Shown here in pieces: positions 7,733 to 16,047 of a DNA stretch of 24,494 nucleotides. The notes below the pieces were generated by a model, which was given only the letters and a program-made list of their open reading frames with translations, ran no database searches and was not told the DNA's origin. The number at the start of each line of letters is the position of its first letter. Position 1 is the first letter of the stretch. A program made the translations under genes and the position numbers. The stretch is from a virus, in IMG/VR virus record IMGVR_UViG_3300031857_001316, positions 1 to 24,494 of that record. The stretch is one strand, 5' to 3'.

Positions 7733-8212
7733 ATGGGCTGGACTAAAAGACAGTTTATTGAACAAGCGTTTGATGAAATTGGACTGGCGCCTTATACATT
7801 TGATTTAACAGCAGACCAACTGCAAAGTGCGCTCAGGAAACTAGATTCAATGATTGCGATGTGGAACGCCAAAGGCATTCGTCTTGGCTTTCCGTTGCCA
7901 GCAAGCCCAAACAACAGTGATTTAGATACCGACACACTGGTGCCAGATTCAGCCATTGACGCGATTTGCTTAAATTTGGCCATGAAGATTGCCCCATCAT
8001 TTGGCAAAGGGATTTCTTTAGAAACCAGATCCGGCGCCAAGGCTGCATACGATGCCATGCTTTTAAGGTTTTCTATGCCAATGGAAATGCAATTTGTTTC
8101 TACATTGCCAACTGGAGCAGGAAATAAAAATTCAGCGTCTGATGCTCCGTTTTTTGGCCAGCCTGTTGATCGTCTTTTAGTTGGCGATGATGGCGCTTTA
8201 GAATTTCTTTGA
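7733..8212 (+). CDS. Head completion / packaged-DNA stabilization protein, P22 gp4-like
   Basis: The 159-residue protein is near the size of P22 gp4 (166). Shared features are an N-terminal helix bundle (ALRKLDSMIAMWNAKGI, about 36-52, compare DLEAMMAEWYQDGI in gp4), LVPDSAIDAICLNLAMKIAP in the middle (compare RSSAVSAVFHNLACRIAP), and a late LPTGAGN (compare MPTGSGN). It should bind under the portal as the first tail accessory factor and keep DNA inside. The start ATG 7733 lies two bases after the previous stop and has only a weak ribosome site, so translational coupling is likely. Confidence 0.88.
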   Translation: MGWTKRQFIEQAFDEIGLAPYTFDLTADQLQSALRKLDSMIAMWNAKGIRLGFPLPASPNNSDLDTDTLVPDSAIDAICLNLAMKIAPSFGKGISLETRSGAKAAYDAMLLRFSMPMEMQFVSTLPTGAGNKNSASDAPFFGQPVDRLLVGDDGALEFL

Positions 8213-8219
8213 GGATTAA

Positions 8220-8675
8220 ATGACAACCATCAATCAATTAACAACAATGGACTCGGTTTCTGATGGAGATCAGGTTCCATTTTTCAGTACAAATAATGGC
8301 GACACTAGAAAGTCGTCATTCTCAACTTTAAAAACTTATTTTCAAACCGGCATTACAGCCAATGACGATAAACTAACGCAATACTCATCCCCATCCGCGA
8401 CAGGTTTCAGCGTACAGGTGAACAATGCTAGTAATAGCGTTTGGCTTGTATTGACACCAACCGGAGCATTTGCAGCAGGCACTTTGATTTTGCCATTGCT
8501 TGCAAACTGTGTAGACCGTCAGGAAATTTTAGTTAATAGCACTCAGGCAGTAACAACGCTTGCAATTAATGGCAATGGTTCTACTGTAACTGGAGCGCCA
8601 ACATCATTAACAGCAAATTCATTTTTCAGATTGCGATTCGATAACGTTTCTAAAGTCTGGTACAGAGTAGGTTAA
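8220..8675 (+). CDS. Virion/tail-fibre associated protein (151 aa)
   Basis: The N-terminus INQLTTMDSVSDGDQVPFFS followed by NNGDTRKSSFSTLKTYF is the short adapter found at the start of many phage tail and fibre proteins. The rest (about 55-151) is a single beta-rich domain made of Ser/Thr/Asn/Val strands and ending KVWYRVG. There is no signal peptide or membrane segment. GAGG stands before ATG 8220. It is the first of four genes that P22 lacks at this spot. I infer a structural role from composition and place; the exact part is unknown. Confidence 0.7.
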   Translation: MTTINQLTTMDSVSDGDQVPFFSTNNGDTRKSSFSTLKTYFQTGITANDDKLTQYSSPSATGFSVQVNNASNSVWLVLTPTGAFAAGTLILPLLANCVDRQEILVNSTQAVTTLAINGNGSTVTGAPTSLTANSFFRLRFDNVSKVWYRVG

Positions 8676-8684
8676 AGGAAAAAA

Positions 8685-9776
8685 ATGCCATTTATTTCAA
8701 AAAACGGAACGCAGATTTTAAACGTTCCAAGCGGTCAAAAAATTCTAATCACTTCTTATGGGGCAGGCCAAACATTCGTCAGCTATGGAACACAACCTTC
8801 TGGATTCCCGCAATCATTTAGACAGATCGCTGTAATTGAGAATTCATCATTTACGTCTGCAACATTTGTAACTCAATCAGATGTTTTAATTGAAGCTGGC
8901 GAATGCGAAATTGAGTATGTAATTGCGGTTACCCCAATAGCGACACGCGAAAGGTATCAGCCAGGTTCTGTGGCTATCACCGGAGGCACGGCATCATTTG
9001 GAACTTTGGCGTGTACCGGAGTAACCACAGTAAACGCGATTGCTGCAACTGGCACAGGACTTATTAATTTGTCACCGACTGGAGCCGGAACAATTACTTT
9101 AAGCCCAGCGACTGCCGGTTCAATTAACAATATGTCAATTGGTGCCACAACACAAAGCAGCGGGTCGTTTACAACGCTTGCAGCGTCTGGCGTGGTATCA
9201 GGTGTGGGGTTTTCAAATTATTTTGCATCGCCTCCAGCAATCGGCAGTACAGCACAGTCTTCTGGTTCTTTTACAACTCTTGCAGCTTCTGGTGCGGTTT
9301 CTGGCGTTGGGTTTACAAATCTTTTTGCGTCTCCGCCTGCAATTGGCGGCACGGTTCAGTCTGCTGGTTCCTTTACAAGTTTGACAGCAACTGGTGCGCT
9401 TACAGCAAACGGCGCAAACGTTAACCATTCACTAGCACCAACCGGTACAGGTAACGTCACAATCGGCGCGGCGGGTACTGGTGCAACATCATTAACAAGG
9501 CTAGACAGTTGCACCGTCACATCAACCGACTCAAGCGCAACGCCGGGTAACGCCACTATTAATACTTTAAGTGGTCGCGCCGCATTTGCAGCGGCTGGCA
9601 CCACTGTGGTTATTACAAATTCAAAAGTAACAGTAAACAGCAAAGTATTTGTTCAGCAAAGAACAGACGCGACTTTGAAATCTGTGGCTGTTGTGCCAGC
9701 GGTTGGTTCGTTTACCGTGACAGCCAATGCGGCAGCTACCGCTACAACAATTTTTGATTTTTTTGTGATCAATTAA
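8685..9776 (+). CDS. Repeat-rich beta-structured virion protein, probable fibre
   Basis: The 363-residue product has an N-terminal beta domain (1-95), a low-complexity Gly/Ser/Thr/Ala middle (96-270) and a C-terminal domain (about 285-363: AFAAAGTTVVITNSKVTVNS, then a strand ending IFDFFVIN) of a type common at the ends of phage fibre proteins. The middle holds two full copies and one partial copy of a 34-residue unit (153-186, 187-220, 221-240) carrying QSSGSFTTLAASG and SPPAIG. Such repeats usually make elongated trimeric stalks. The start ATG 8685 has AAAGGA upstream. The exact place in the virion is unknown. Confidence 0.7.
   Translation: MPFISKNGTQILNVPSGQKILITSYGAGQTFVSYGTQPSGFPQSFRQIAVIENSSFTSATFVTQSDVLIEAGECEIEYVIAVTPIATRERYQPGSVAITGGTASFGTLACTGVTTVNAIAATGTGLINLSPTGAGTITLSPATAGSINNMSIGATTQSSGSFTTLAASGVVSGVGFSNYFASPPAIGSTAQSSGSFTTLAASGAVSGVGFTNLFASPPAIGGTVQSAGSFTSLTATGALTANGANVNHSLAPTGTGNVTIGAAGTGATSLTRLDSCTVTSTDSSATPGNATINTLSGRAAFAAAGTTVVITNSKVTVNSKVFVQQRTDATLKSVAVVPAVGSFTVTANAAATATTIFDFFVIN
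9141..9404 (+). repeat. Tandem 102-base coding repeat (two full copies and a partial third)
   Basis: Unit 1 (9141-9242) and unit 2 (9243-9344) encode 34 residues each that differ at only five positions, while roughly half the identical codons differ at the third base. A shorter third unit runs to about 9404. The pattern indicates an old duplication held by selection on the protein rather than a recent slippage event. Confidence 0.8.
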
Positions 9777-9785
9777 AGGTTCATA

Positions 9786-12401
9786 ATGACTGATATTTTA
9801 AAAAGTGAAAACAATGTCCCAATGTTAAAAAAAGACATTGGAACATCTTTATTGCCTACTTACACTGATGTGGTTTCAATTGTGGACTCGTCAGGAAAGG
9901 CGGCAATTTCATCTGATGCGGTTGGTAAAGTTAGAGTTTCAATGCCGCAATCATTGATTGATACTGACTTTGAATATGGCCCACAATCAACAAAATGGGA
10001 AACGCTTTCTATTGTTTCCAATAGGCAATCTTGTTTTTATGACAATCTGGCAAGTATTAACGTTACTGCAATTTCTGGAGCAGGAACAAGATTAGTCACT
10101 GTTTCTACAACAACCCCACCGGCTGTTGGCTCTGTTGTGTTCATTCAAAACACAACAGATATAAATGCTAATGGTTGGTTTTACGTAAATTCAGTTTCAG
10201 CCGGAGTAAACTTTACTTATTACGCGCTTGCAAACGTAACAGGTGCGATATTTGATTCAACAAAAACTTATATTTTTCAAGGTCAATTTTATAGCCAGTG
10301 CGGAATTCCTTTGTCATCCGCTAATGCATTTACTTATGTGGGCAACACAATAACCTGTACCACCACATCAGACCATGGACTTGTTGCAGGGAATCAGATT
10401 TTTGTAATTAGCACAACAGCCACGACAAACCCACCTAACGGTGCATGGGTTGTTGCTTCTACTCCAACCGCAAATATATTCACATTTGTAACTGTTGATA
10501 CCCCTACTGGCACAATTTCAAACGTAGCGAATAACAATACTTTATACATTCGCCCAGCGTCTAGCGTTGAAAGTAGGCCGTATGACGGTGGCGTTCAATT
10601 TAACTCTAATTCATTATCCACTGGAAGTGAAATTATTAGACAAACTAGACGCTATTTTAGATACCAATCTGGCAAGGGAATTCAGTTCTCGACTGGAACT
10701 ATTTTTTGTCCTGCTCTTTACGTAACTAGCATTGCATCAGTTTCAAACGTAGTCACAGTGACCACAAGATTCCCGCATAGCGTTGATGTTGGCACAAAAG
10801 TAAGGGTAAATTCAATTGATCAAGCTGGGTTTTCTGGTGATTTCATTGTAACATCAGCCCCGACGTCAAGAACATTTACATACGTTGCCCCCGGAAGTGG
10901 CACTCAAACAGCAACAAGTCAAGTTCCGTTTAAAGTAACACCAATAAATTGGAACGGGTCAAGTATAAAAATTGGTATTTTTGACCGGCAAAATGGATTG
11001 TTTTTTGAATATGATGGCCAAAAACTATACGTAGTCAGGCGCTCTAGCGTTCACCAGATGAACGGAACGGTTTCAGTTACAAACGGCTCTCAAATAGTTA
11101 CAGGAGTTGGAACTCAATTTTTGAGCCAGTTAAAAGCCGGTGATTATATTGTAATCCGAGGTAATTCTTATTATGTTTTGCAAATAAATAGCAATACGTC
11201 ATTAATTGTTTCTTCCCAATATAAAGGGGTAGGCTCAAGTAATGTTATTTACTCAAAAACAATTGAAACTAAAGTAGAGCAAAAAGACTGGAATGACCCG
11301 TGCGATGGAACTGGCCCGTCTGGATATTCTATTGATATTTCACGCATACAAATGCTTTATGTTGATTATTCTTGGTACGGTGCTGGATATGCTAGATTTG
11401 GAATTAGAGGAACCGACGGGGAAATCTTTTACATCCACACATTAACGCATAATAATTCACAGTATGAAGCCTATATGCGTTCCGGTAACCTTCCGGCTCA
11501 CTATGAAGTTTCTTCGGTTGTGAAACCTGTTTATTTGACCTCTACATTATCAAACGTTGAGACAACAGCCATTAACGTGACAAGTACAGACGGATTTCCT
11601 ACGTCTGGGGTTGTTTGCGTAAAAGGAAATGGCGCTACCGCTGGCATTGAATATATTGCTTACACAGGCAAAACAAACACGACATTTACAGGTTTGTCAC
11701 GAATTCAAGCCGGTGGAAATGCTGTGGCGCAAACCTTTGCATTCTCTGCATCTGCGCCAGTTTCTATTTTCCTGCCAAAATCACAATGCTCACCATGTGC
11801 TGCACACTGGGGATCATCGGTTATTATGGATGGTCGATTTGATGACGATAAATCACTTGTATTTAATACAGGTATGACAAGCGCATTAAATATCGCCAAC
11901 GGTGTTCAGGCTCCAATTATGAGTATTAGGCTGGCTCCTAGCGTTGATTCTGGATTTTCAGGTATATTAGGCGCCCGTGAAATTATTAATAGGATGCAAT
12001 TGGCATTGGAGTCAATTGGAATTCTTGCAACCGGCCCATTTTTGATTCAAGCCAGATTGAACGGAAGATCATCAGGCGGTACATTCGTAAACGTTGGCGG
12101 CGCTTCACTTGCACAAATTTGCGTCCATACTGCTGGGCAAACAATTACAGGTGGAGAGAATGCGGCAGCATTTTATACAAACTCGTCCGGTTCCTCTCAG
12201 GTTCTTACGTATCTCGATATGAGCGGCGTTCGAGACTTGGGGAATTCAATACTTGGTGGGGGAACTGATAACAACGTTCCTACGACGTTCTCTAACGTAT
12301 ATCCTGACGGCCCAGATATTTTGACCATTACCGCTACTAATATCGGCACTGGCTCACAATCAATCTTAGCTAGACTTTCTTGGAAGGAAGCGCAAGCGTA
12401 A
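9786..12401 (+). CDS. Large virion structural protein resembling T4-like cyanophage structural proteins
   Basis: This 871-residue protein has no P22 counterpart. Three segments are recognisable: RPYDGGVQF (264-272) with RQTRRYFRYQSGKGIQFSTG (285-304); DPCDGTGPSGYSIDISRIQM (504-523) with YVDYSWYGAG (525-534); and EAYMRSGNLPAHYEV (561-575). To my recollection these occur together in large structural proteins of marine T4-like and other phages. Between them are beta-sandwich-like repeats (TSDHGLVAGNQIFV, FPHSVDVGTKVRVNS) and a TDGFPTSGVV...EYIAYTG unit near 595-630. There is no catalytic motif that I can see. It probably forms a tail-attached plate or fibre. ATG 9786 follows AAAGG. The stop overlaps the next start (TAATG). 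Confidence 0.72.
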   Translation: MTDILKSENNVPMLKKDIGTSLLPTYTDVVSIVDSSGKAAISSDAVGKVRVSMPQSLIDTDFEYGPQSTKWETLSIVSNRQSCFYDNLASINVTAISGAGTRLVTVSTTTPPAVGSVVFIQNTTDINANGWFYVNSVSAGVNFTYYALANVTGAIFDSTKTYIFQGQFYSQCGIPLSSANAFTYVGNTITCTTTSDHGLVAGNQIFVISTTATTNPPNGAWVVASTPTANIFTFVTVDTPTGTISNVANNNTLYIRPASSVESRPYDGGVQFNSNSLSTGSEIIRQTRRYFRYQSGKGIQFSTGTIFCPALYVTSIASVSNVVTVTTRFPHSVDVGTKVRVNSIDQAGFSGDFIVTSAPTSRTFTYVAPGSGTQTATSQVPFKVTPINWNGSSIKIGIFDRQNGLFFEYDGQKLYVVRRSSVHQMNGTVSVTNGSQIVTGVGTQFLSQLKAGDYIVIRGNSYYVLQINSNTSLIVSSQYKGVGSSNVIYSKTIETKVEQKDWNDPCDGTGPSGYSIDISRIQMLYVDYSWYGAGYARFGIRGTDGEIFYIHTLTHNNSQYEAYMRSGNLPAHYEVSSVVKPVYLTSTLSNVETTAINVTSTDGFPTSGVVCVKGNGATAGIEYIAYTGKTNTTFTGLSRIQAGGNAVAQTFAFSASAPVSIFLPKSQCSPCAAHWGSSVIMDGRFDDDKSLVFNTGMTSALNIANGVQAPIMSIRLAPSVDSGFSGILGAREIINRMQLALESIGILATGPFLIQARLNGRSSGGTFVNVGGASLAQICVHTAGQTITGGENAAAFYTNSSGSSQVLTYLDMSGVRDLGNSILGGGTDNNVPTTFSNVYPDGPDILTITATNIGTGSQSILARLSWKEAQA

Positions 12402-12682
12402 TGAAAAAAGACCCCCGACTTGAAAAGGTCGGGGTGTCTGGTTTTAATAAACCAAAGCGCACCCCCTCCCACCCAACAAAATCACACGTTGTAGTCGCAA
12501 AAGAAGGCGATAAAATAAAGACAATCAGATTTGGCCAGCAAGGCGTTTCTGGTTCACCAAAAAAAGAAGGCGAATCAAAAGTAGACAAAACAAGGCGAGA
12601 ATCATTCAAAGCCAGACATGCTGAAAATATCGCAAAAGGCAAAATGAGTGCCGCATTTTGGGCAAATAAAGAAAAGTGGTAA
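12401..12682 (+). CDS. Small basic conserved phage protein of unknown function (93 aa)
   Basis: I place the start at ATG 12401, which overlaps the previous stop and follows GGAAGGAAG (12382-12390); an in-frame TTG at 12380 is less likely because it lies before that site. The product is basic and highly patterned: KDPRLEKVGVSGFNKPKRTP, SHVVVAKEGDKIKTIRFGQQ, and the end RRESFKARHAENIAKGKMSA followed by AFWANKEKW. I recognise this as a small conserved family in many podoviruses and other environmental phages, with a domain-of-unknown-function entry whose number I will not guess. Its role is unknown; basic charge suggests contact with nucleic acid or an acidic virion partner. Confidence 0.82.
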   Translation: MKKDPRLEKVGVSGFNKPKRTPSHPTKSHVVVAKEGDKIKTIRFGQQGVSGSPKKEGESKVDKTRRESFKARHAENIAKGKMSAAFWANKEKW

Positions 12683-12685
12683 ACA

Positions 12686-14086
12686 ATGCAAATTCCAATT
12701 CTGAACGGCATATACACAGACGGGGCGCCAAATGTTAGAACTTTATACCCGCAAAATCTAATTCCCGTTCCAAAAGAAAACGGGGTTAGTAATGGCTATT
12801 ACCGTCAAGCTGATGGCATTACTCAGTTTGGCTCTGGAACTGGTGTTGATCGCGGTGGAATTGAATGGAACGGTCTTTGTTATCGAGTCATGGGGACAAA
12901 ATTAGTTTCTATTGATAGCGTTGGCGCATACACCGTTATTGGCGATGTTGGCGGCTCAGGTCAGGTTACATTTGATTATTCTTTTGATCGCTTGGCGGTG
13001 GCATCTAGTGGCGCTCTTTACTATTACAACGGAACTACATTTGTTCAGGTGACTGACGTCGATTTGGGAACCGTCGTTGATGTTGTTTGGGTTGATGGTT
13101 ATTTTATGACCACGGATGGACAGTATTTAGTGGTTACCGAGTTAAATAACCCACTGTCAGTGAACCCATTGAAATACGGTTCATCTGAGGCAGACCCAGA
13201 TCCAGTAGTGGCGCTCTTAAAGTTGCGCAATGAAATATATGCTCTGAACCGCCACACAATTGAGGTTTTCGATAACGTGGGTGGCGAATTGTTCCCATTT
13301 GAACGCATTGAAGGCGCGCAGATTCAACGTGGTGCAATTGGCACGCAAGCGTGTGCGGTATACATGGATGCCGTTGCTTTTTTAGGTGGCGGTAGGCATG
13401 AAGACAATGCGATTTGGATTGGCGCGAACGGACAATGCACGAAACTATCAACTCAAGAAATAGATTATGAGTTGGCATCATATACAGAGGCTCAACTAGC
13501 AAACGTTGTGATGGAGTCAAGAGGCTCAAAATCACATCAGTTTCTATATATACATTTGCCTGATAGAACTTGGGTATACGATGGAATGGCCTCTAACGCA
13601 TTGCAAACGCCCGTCTGGTTTAAACTTGTTAGCAGTATTACAAACGTTGGCCAGTACAGAGCGCGTAATTTTGTGTGGTGCTATAACAAATGGCTTTGCG
13701 GTGATCCGACCTCGTCAGCGCATGGTTATTTAGATGATTCAATTTCAACTCATTATGGCCAGACAATAACCTGGCAGTTTGGCACATCTATTATTTACAA
13801 TGAAAGCCGAGGCGCAGTAATCCATCAGTTAGAACTTGTCTCCTTGACCGGTAGAGTTGAACTCGGAAAGAATCCAACAATCAGTACGGCATACTCAACA
13901 GACGGGGAAAACTGGAGTCAGGAAAAATTTGTGTCAGCCGGAACAATCGGGCAATCAAATAAAAGGATTGTCTGGTTTCAACAAGGAGCACTTCGTAATT
14001 GGCGTTTGCAGCGGTTCACAGGCACAAGCGATGCTCACATATCAATGTTAAGGTTGGAAGCCAACATAGAGGCGCTAAATGTCTAG
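12686..14086 (+). CDS. Packaged-DNA stabilization protein, P22 gp10-like tail hub
   Basis: The length of 466 residues matches P22 gp10 (472). The N-terminus has PILNGIYTDGAPNVRTLYPQNLIPVPKEN (compare PQNL/LPVNMLATPKE in gp10), RGGIEWNGLCYRVMGTKL (57-74) and VGGSGQVTFDYSFDRLAV (compare VAGSGRVSMAHG). The pattern continues with KLRNEIYALNRHTIEVFDNV and VMESRGSKSHQFLYIHLPDR (compare VMESLRFDAHELLIIHLPRH). In P22 the hexamer sits below gp4, plugs the portal and carries the tailspikes. Four unrelated genes separate it from the gp4-like gene here. It overlaps the next gene by 8 bases. Confidence 0.93.
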   Translation: MQIPILNGIYTDGAPNVRTLYPQNLIPVPKENGVSNGYYRQADGITQFGSGTGVDRGGIEWNGLCYRVMGTKLVSIDSVGAYTVIGDVGGSGQVTFDYSFDRLAVASSGALYYYNGTTFVQVTDVDLGTVVDVVWVDGYFMTTDGQYLVVTELNNPLSVNPLKYGSSEADPDPVVALLKLRNEIYALNRHTIEVFDNVGGELFPFERIEGAQIQRGAIGTQACAVYMDAVAFLGGGRHEDNAIWIGANGQCTKLSTQEIDYELASYTEAQLANVVMESRGSKSHQFLYIHLPDRTWVYDGMASNALQTPVWFKLVSSITNVGQYRARNFVWCYNKWLCGDPTSSAHGYLDDSISTHYGQTITWQFGTSIIYNESRGAVIHQLELVSLTGRVELGKNPTISTAYSTDGENWSQEKFVSAGTIGQSNKRIVWFQQGALRNWRLQRFTGTSDAHISMLRLEANIEALNV

Positions 14087-15266
14087 AAAGCAGCCATTAA
14101 CTAGAAATCAACTTGCGGAGTTCCTGCCTAACCATGAAGCAATAAAAGCATTTGAGCGAATCATGGATGAGGTTTACAACCTTCTTCCGACTGATATTGT
14201 CGCGCTTATAAATTTAGCCAATGAAGCATATTTGCAAGGTTCAACGGCTGGAAATCACGCAGAGGAAACCTCTGGAAATTCTAGGCAGTTTGATTATTTG
14301 GACTTCCCTATTTCATCGGTTCCGGTTGCGCAGGCCAGACGTGTTTTTTATGATGACGGAGACGGCACTCTGGAATTGGTGTTAAAAGGCGGTAACGTTT
14401 CGTCAAAACTTGGTCAAGGTGAAATTCAACTTTGTTTTAACGGCTCTGCAAGTTCATTGCCACGTGGAACGGTTGTTCAGATCACAGGGGCGCAGGGTAA
14501 TAGAATCAAAGTAGACCGTGCAAAAGCGGACGCTGAGGCCACGTCTAACCATACCTTTGGTTTCGTGGCTGAAACGCTTGCAAGCGGCGCAGAAGGGTAT
14601 GTAATCAACTCAGGATTGATTCGCAAACTAAATACGATTACTGATTCTGATGGAAACGCTTTAATCGCTGGAGACACGCTTTATTTGTCACCGCTGACTC
14701 TTGGCGGGTATACAAAAGTAAAACCTGTTTCGCCAAATCATTTGGTTATTGTTGGCTTCGTGGTGCGGGTCCATGCTTCTGTTGGCGAGATTTTTATCAA
14801 AATTGATAACGGGTATGAGCTGGACGAGTTGCACAATGTATATCTCCCCTCCCCCGCTACTGACAATGCACTGGTTTATAACGCAGCAAATTTGCGGTGG
14901 GAGGCCGGCCCTGTTATCAAGTCTGGCACTTATACGCCTACGCTCACAAACGTTACAAACGTAGCGGCCAGCACTGCGGCAGTTTGCCAATGGATGCGCG
15001 TTGGTTCCGTTGTAACTGTTAGCGGCACTGTGGATATAGACCCAACAGCAGCAGGGGCGTGCGTGCTCAGAATGTCGCTCCCTGTGGCAAGTAATTTTTC
15101 TGCGGTGAATAATGCTGGAGGTACGTTCTCAACCACCACGGCGGGGCAGTCTGACAATGGGAGCATTATTGCAAACGTTGCATCTGATGTGTTTGAATTT
15201 GGTTTCAATGCGGTTAATATCGCAAATGCAAAATATGCTTTTTCAGCAACTTATCAGGTAATCTAA
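14079..15266 (+). CDS. Fibre-like virion protein in the tail-needle (gp26) slot
   Basis: The 395-residue protein has three parts. Residues 1-60 are helical (FLPNHEAIKAFERIMDEVYN), a likely attachment segment. About 85-270 form a beta-rich domain seen in many phage fibre or neck proteins (LELVLKGGNVSSKLGQGEIQ, GTVVQITGAQGNRIKVDRAK, TFGFVAETLASGAEGYVINS, then ending NGYELDELHNV). About 285-395 form a second beta domain (SGTYTPTLTNVTNVAASTAA onward, ending AFSATYQVI) that I know as a mobile C-terminal module in phage tail proteins. P22 has the needle gene gp26 at this point, but no gp26-like long coiled coil is visible. GAGG at 14069-14072 precedes the ATG. Confidence 0.72.
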   Translation: MSRKQPLTRNQLAEFLPNHEAIKAFERIMDEVYNLLPTDIVALINLANEAYLQGSTAGNHAEETSGNSRQFDYLDFPISSVPVAQARRVFYDDGDGTLELVLKGGNVSSKLGQGEIQLCFNGSASSLPRGTVVQITGAQGNRIKVDRAKADAEATSNHTFGFVAETLASGAEGYVINSGLIRKLNTITDSDGNALIAGDTLYLSPLTLGGYTKVKPVSPNHLVIVGFVVRVHASVGEIFIKIDNGYELDELHNVYLPSPATDNALVYNAANLRWEAGPVIKSGTYTPTLTNVTNVAASTAAVCQWMRVGSVVTVSGTVDIDPTAAGACVLRMSLPVASNFSAVNNAGGTFSTTTAGQSDNGSIIANVASDVFEFGFNAVNIANAKYAFSATYQVI

Positions 15267-15601
15267 TGGTAATCACAGTTAAAAACATTATTCCTAGAAA
15301 ATTCGCTGAAAATTCACAAACAGCGCAATATACTGCATCAGGCTGTAAAACGGTGATAGATAAATTCACAGTAACAAATAATTCGGCTGCAAACGTATCG
15401 TTAAGCATCAACTTAATCCCATCTGGCGGTTCAGCATCAACAGCAAACCGAGTGTTAAATACCAGGTTAATAGCGGTGGGGGAGTGTTATATTTGCCCTG
15501 AAATTGTTGGTCAAGTATTAGAGGATGGCGGGTTTATTTCTACGCTTGCAAGTGCGGCATCATCACTAACAATAAGTGCTTCAGGTAGGGAAATTGCATG
15601 A
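15266..15601 (+). CDS. Small beta-rich phage structural protein (111 aa)
   Basis: The pattern NSQTAQYTASGCKTVIDKFT, NNSAANVSLSINLIPSGGSA, then RLIAVGECYICPEIVGQVLE and a final SSLTISASGREIA is a small all-beta family common next to fibre genes in tailed phages. No enzyme motif is visible. Start and stop overlap both neighbours (TAATG upstream, ATGA downstream), so it is part of a tightly coupled chain. A minor virion or fibre-accessory role is inferred. Confidence 0.72.
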   Translation: MVITVKNIIPRKFAENSQTAQYTASGCKTVIDKFTVTNNSAANVSLSINLIPSGGSASTANRVLNTRLIAVGECYICPEIVGQVLEDGGFISTLASAASSLTISASGREIA

Positions 15602-16047
15602 TTTTGACTGTATCTGAGAGCGCATCTGATGATGAATTGAAACAGGTATATCAAAATGATTATGTACTTTCTGCTTTTGGTGAATTGCACACTCGTCATC
15701 CAATAAAAGGCGATTTTGTTAAATATCACTCATGCTATGTAGATGGTATTTTTGTTGGGTGCTTTTTAGAAATAATACGGTCCCCAATAGAAAGCGAAGT
15801 TCATTCGCTTTTATTTAAAAGCGCAATTAAACATAGCAGAGAATTGGCAAAAATTTTTATAAAAAACTTATTTGATTCAAAGCCAATTTTTAGAATATCA
15901 ACTCAAGTAATGCAAATTCACGGGAGTGTGATTAATTTCTGTTTAAAAATTGGGTTTATATTTGAAGGTGTTAAACAGTGCGCAGATATGAAAGACGGTA
16001 TTTTGCAAAGCATGGTTATGTTCAGAATTTTAAGGGGTGAAATATGA
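15598..16047 (+). CDS. GNAT-like protein in the P22 gp14 slot
   Basis: The 149-residue product looks like a GCN5-type acetyltransferase fold: a beta strand pair CYVDGIFVGCFLEII (46-60), a long helix (SLLFKSAIKHSRELAKIFIK, 70-89) and the late motif VINFCLKIGFIFEG (111-124), which resembles GNAT motif B. The acetyl-CoA loop (Q/RxxGxG/A) is not obvious, so it may not be an active enzyme. In P22, gp14, a head-assembly/ejection helper, sits at the same point before gp7, and I recall a GNAT-like fold for that family. Position and fold agree, but I cannot align the sequences from memory. Confidence 0.65.
   Translation: MILTVSESASDDELKQVYQNDYVLSAFGELHTRHPIKGDFVKYHSCYVDGIFVGCFLEIIRSPIESEVHSLLFKSAIKHSRELAKIFIKNLFDSKPIFRISTQVMQIHGSVINFCLKIGFIFEGVKQCADMKDGILQSMVMFRILRGEI

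Noticed and set aside
9141-9404. CRISPR array
   Set aside because: Units are contiguous, lie in one reading frame and differ mainly at silent positions; there are no spacers and no palindromic repeats.
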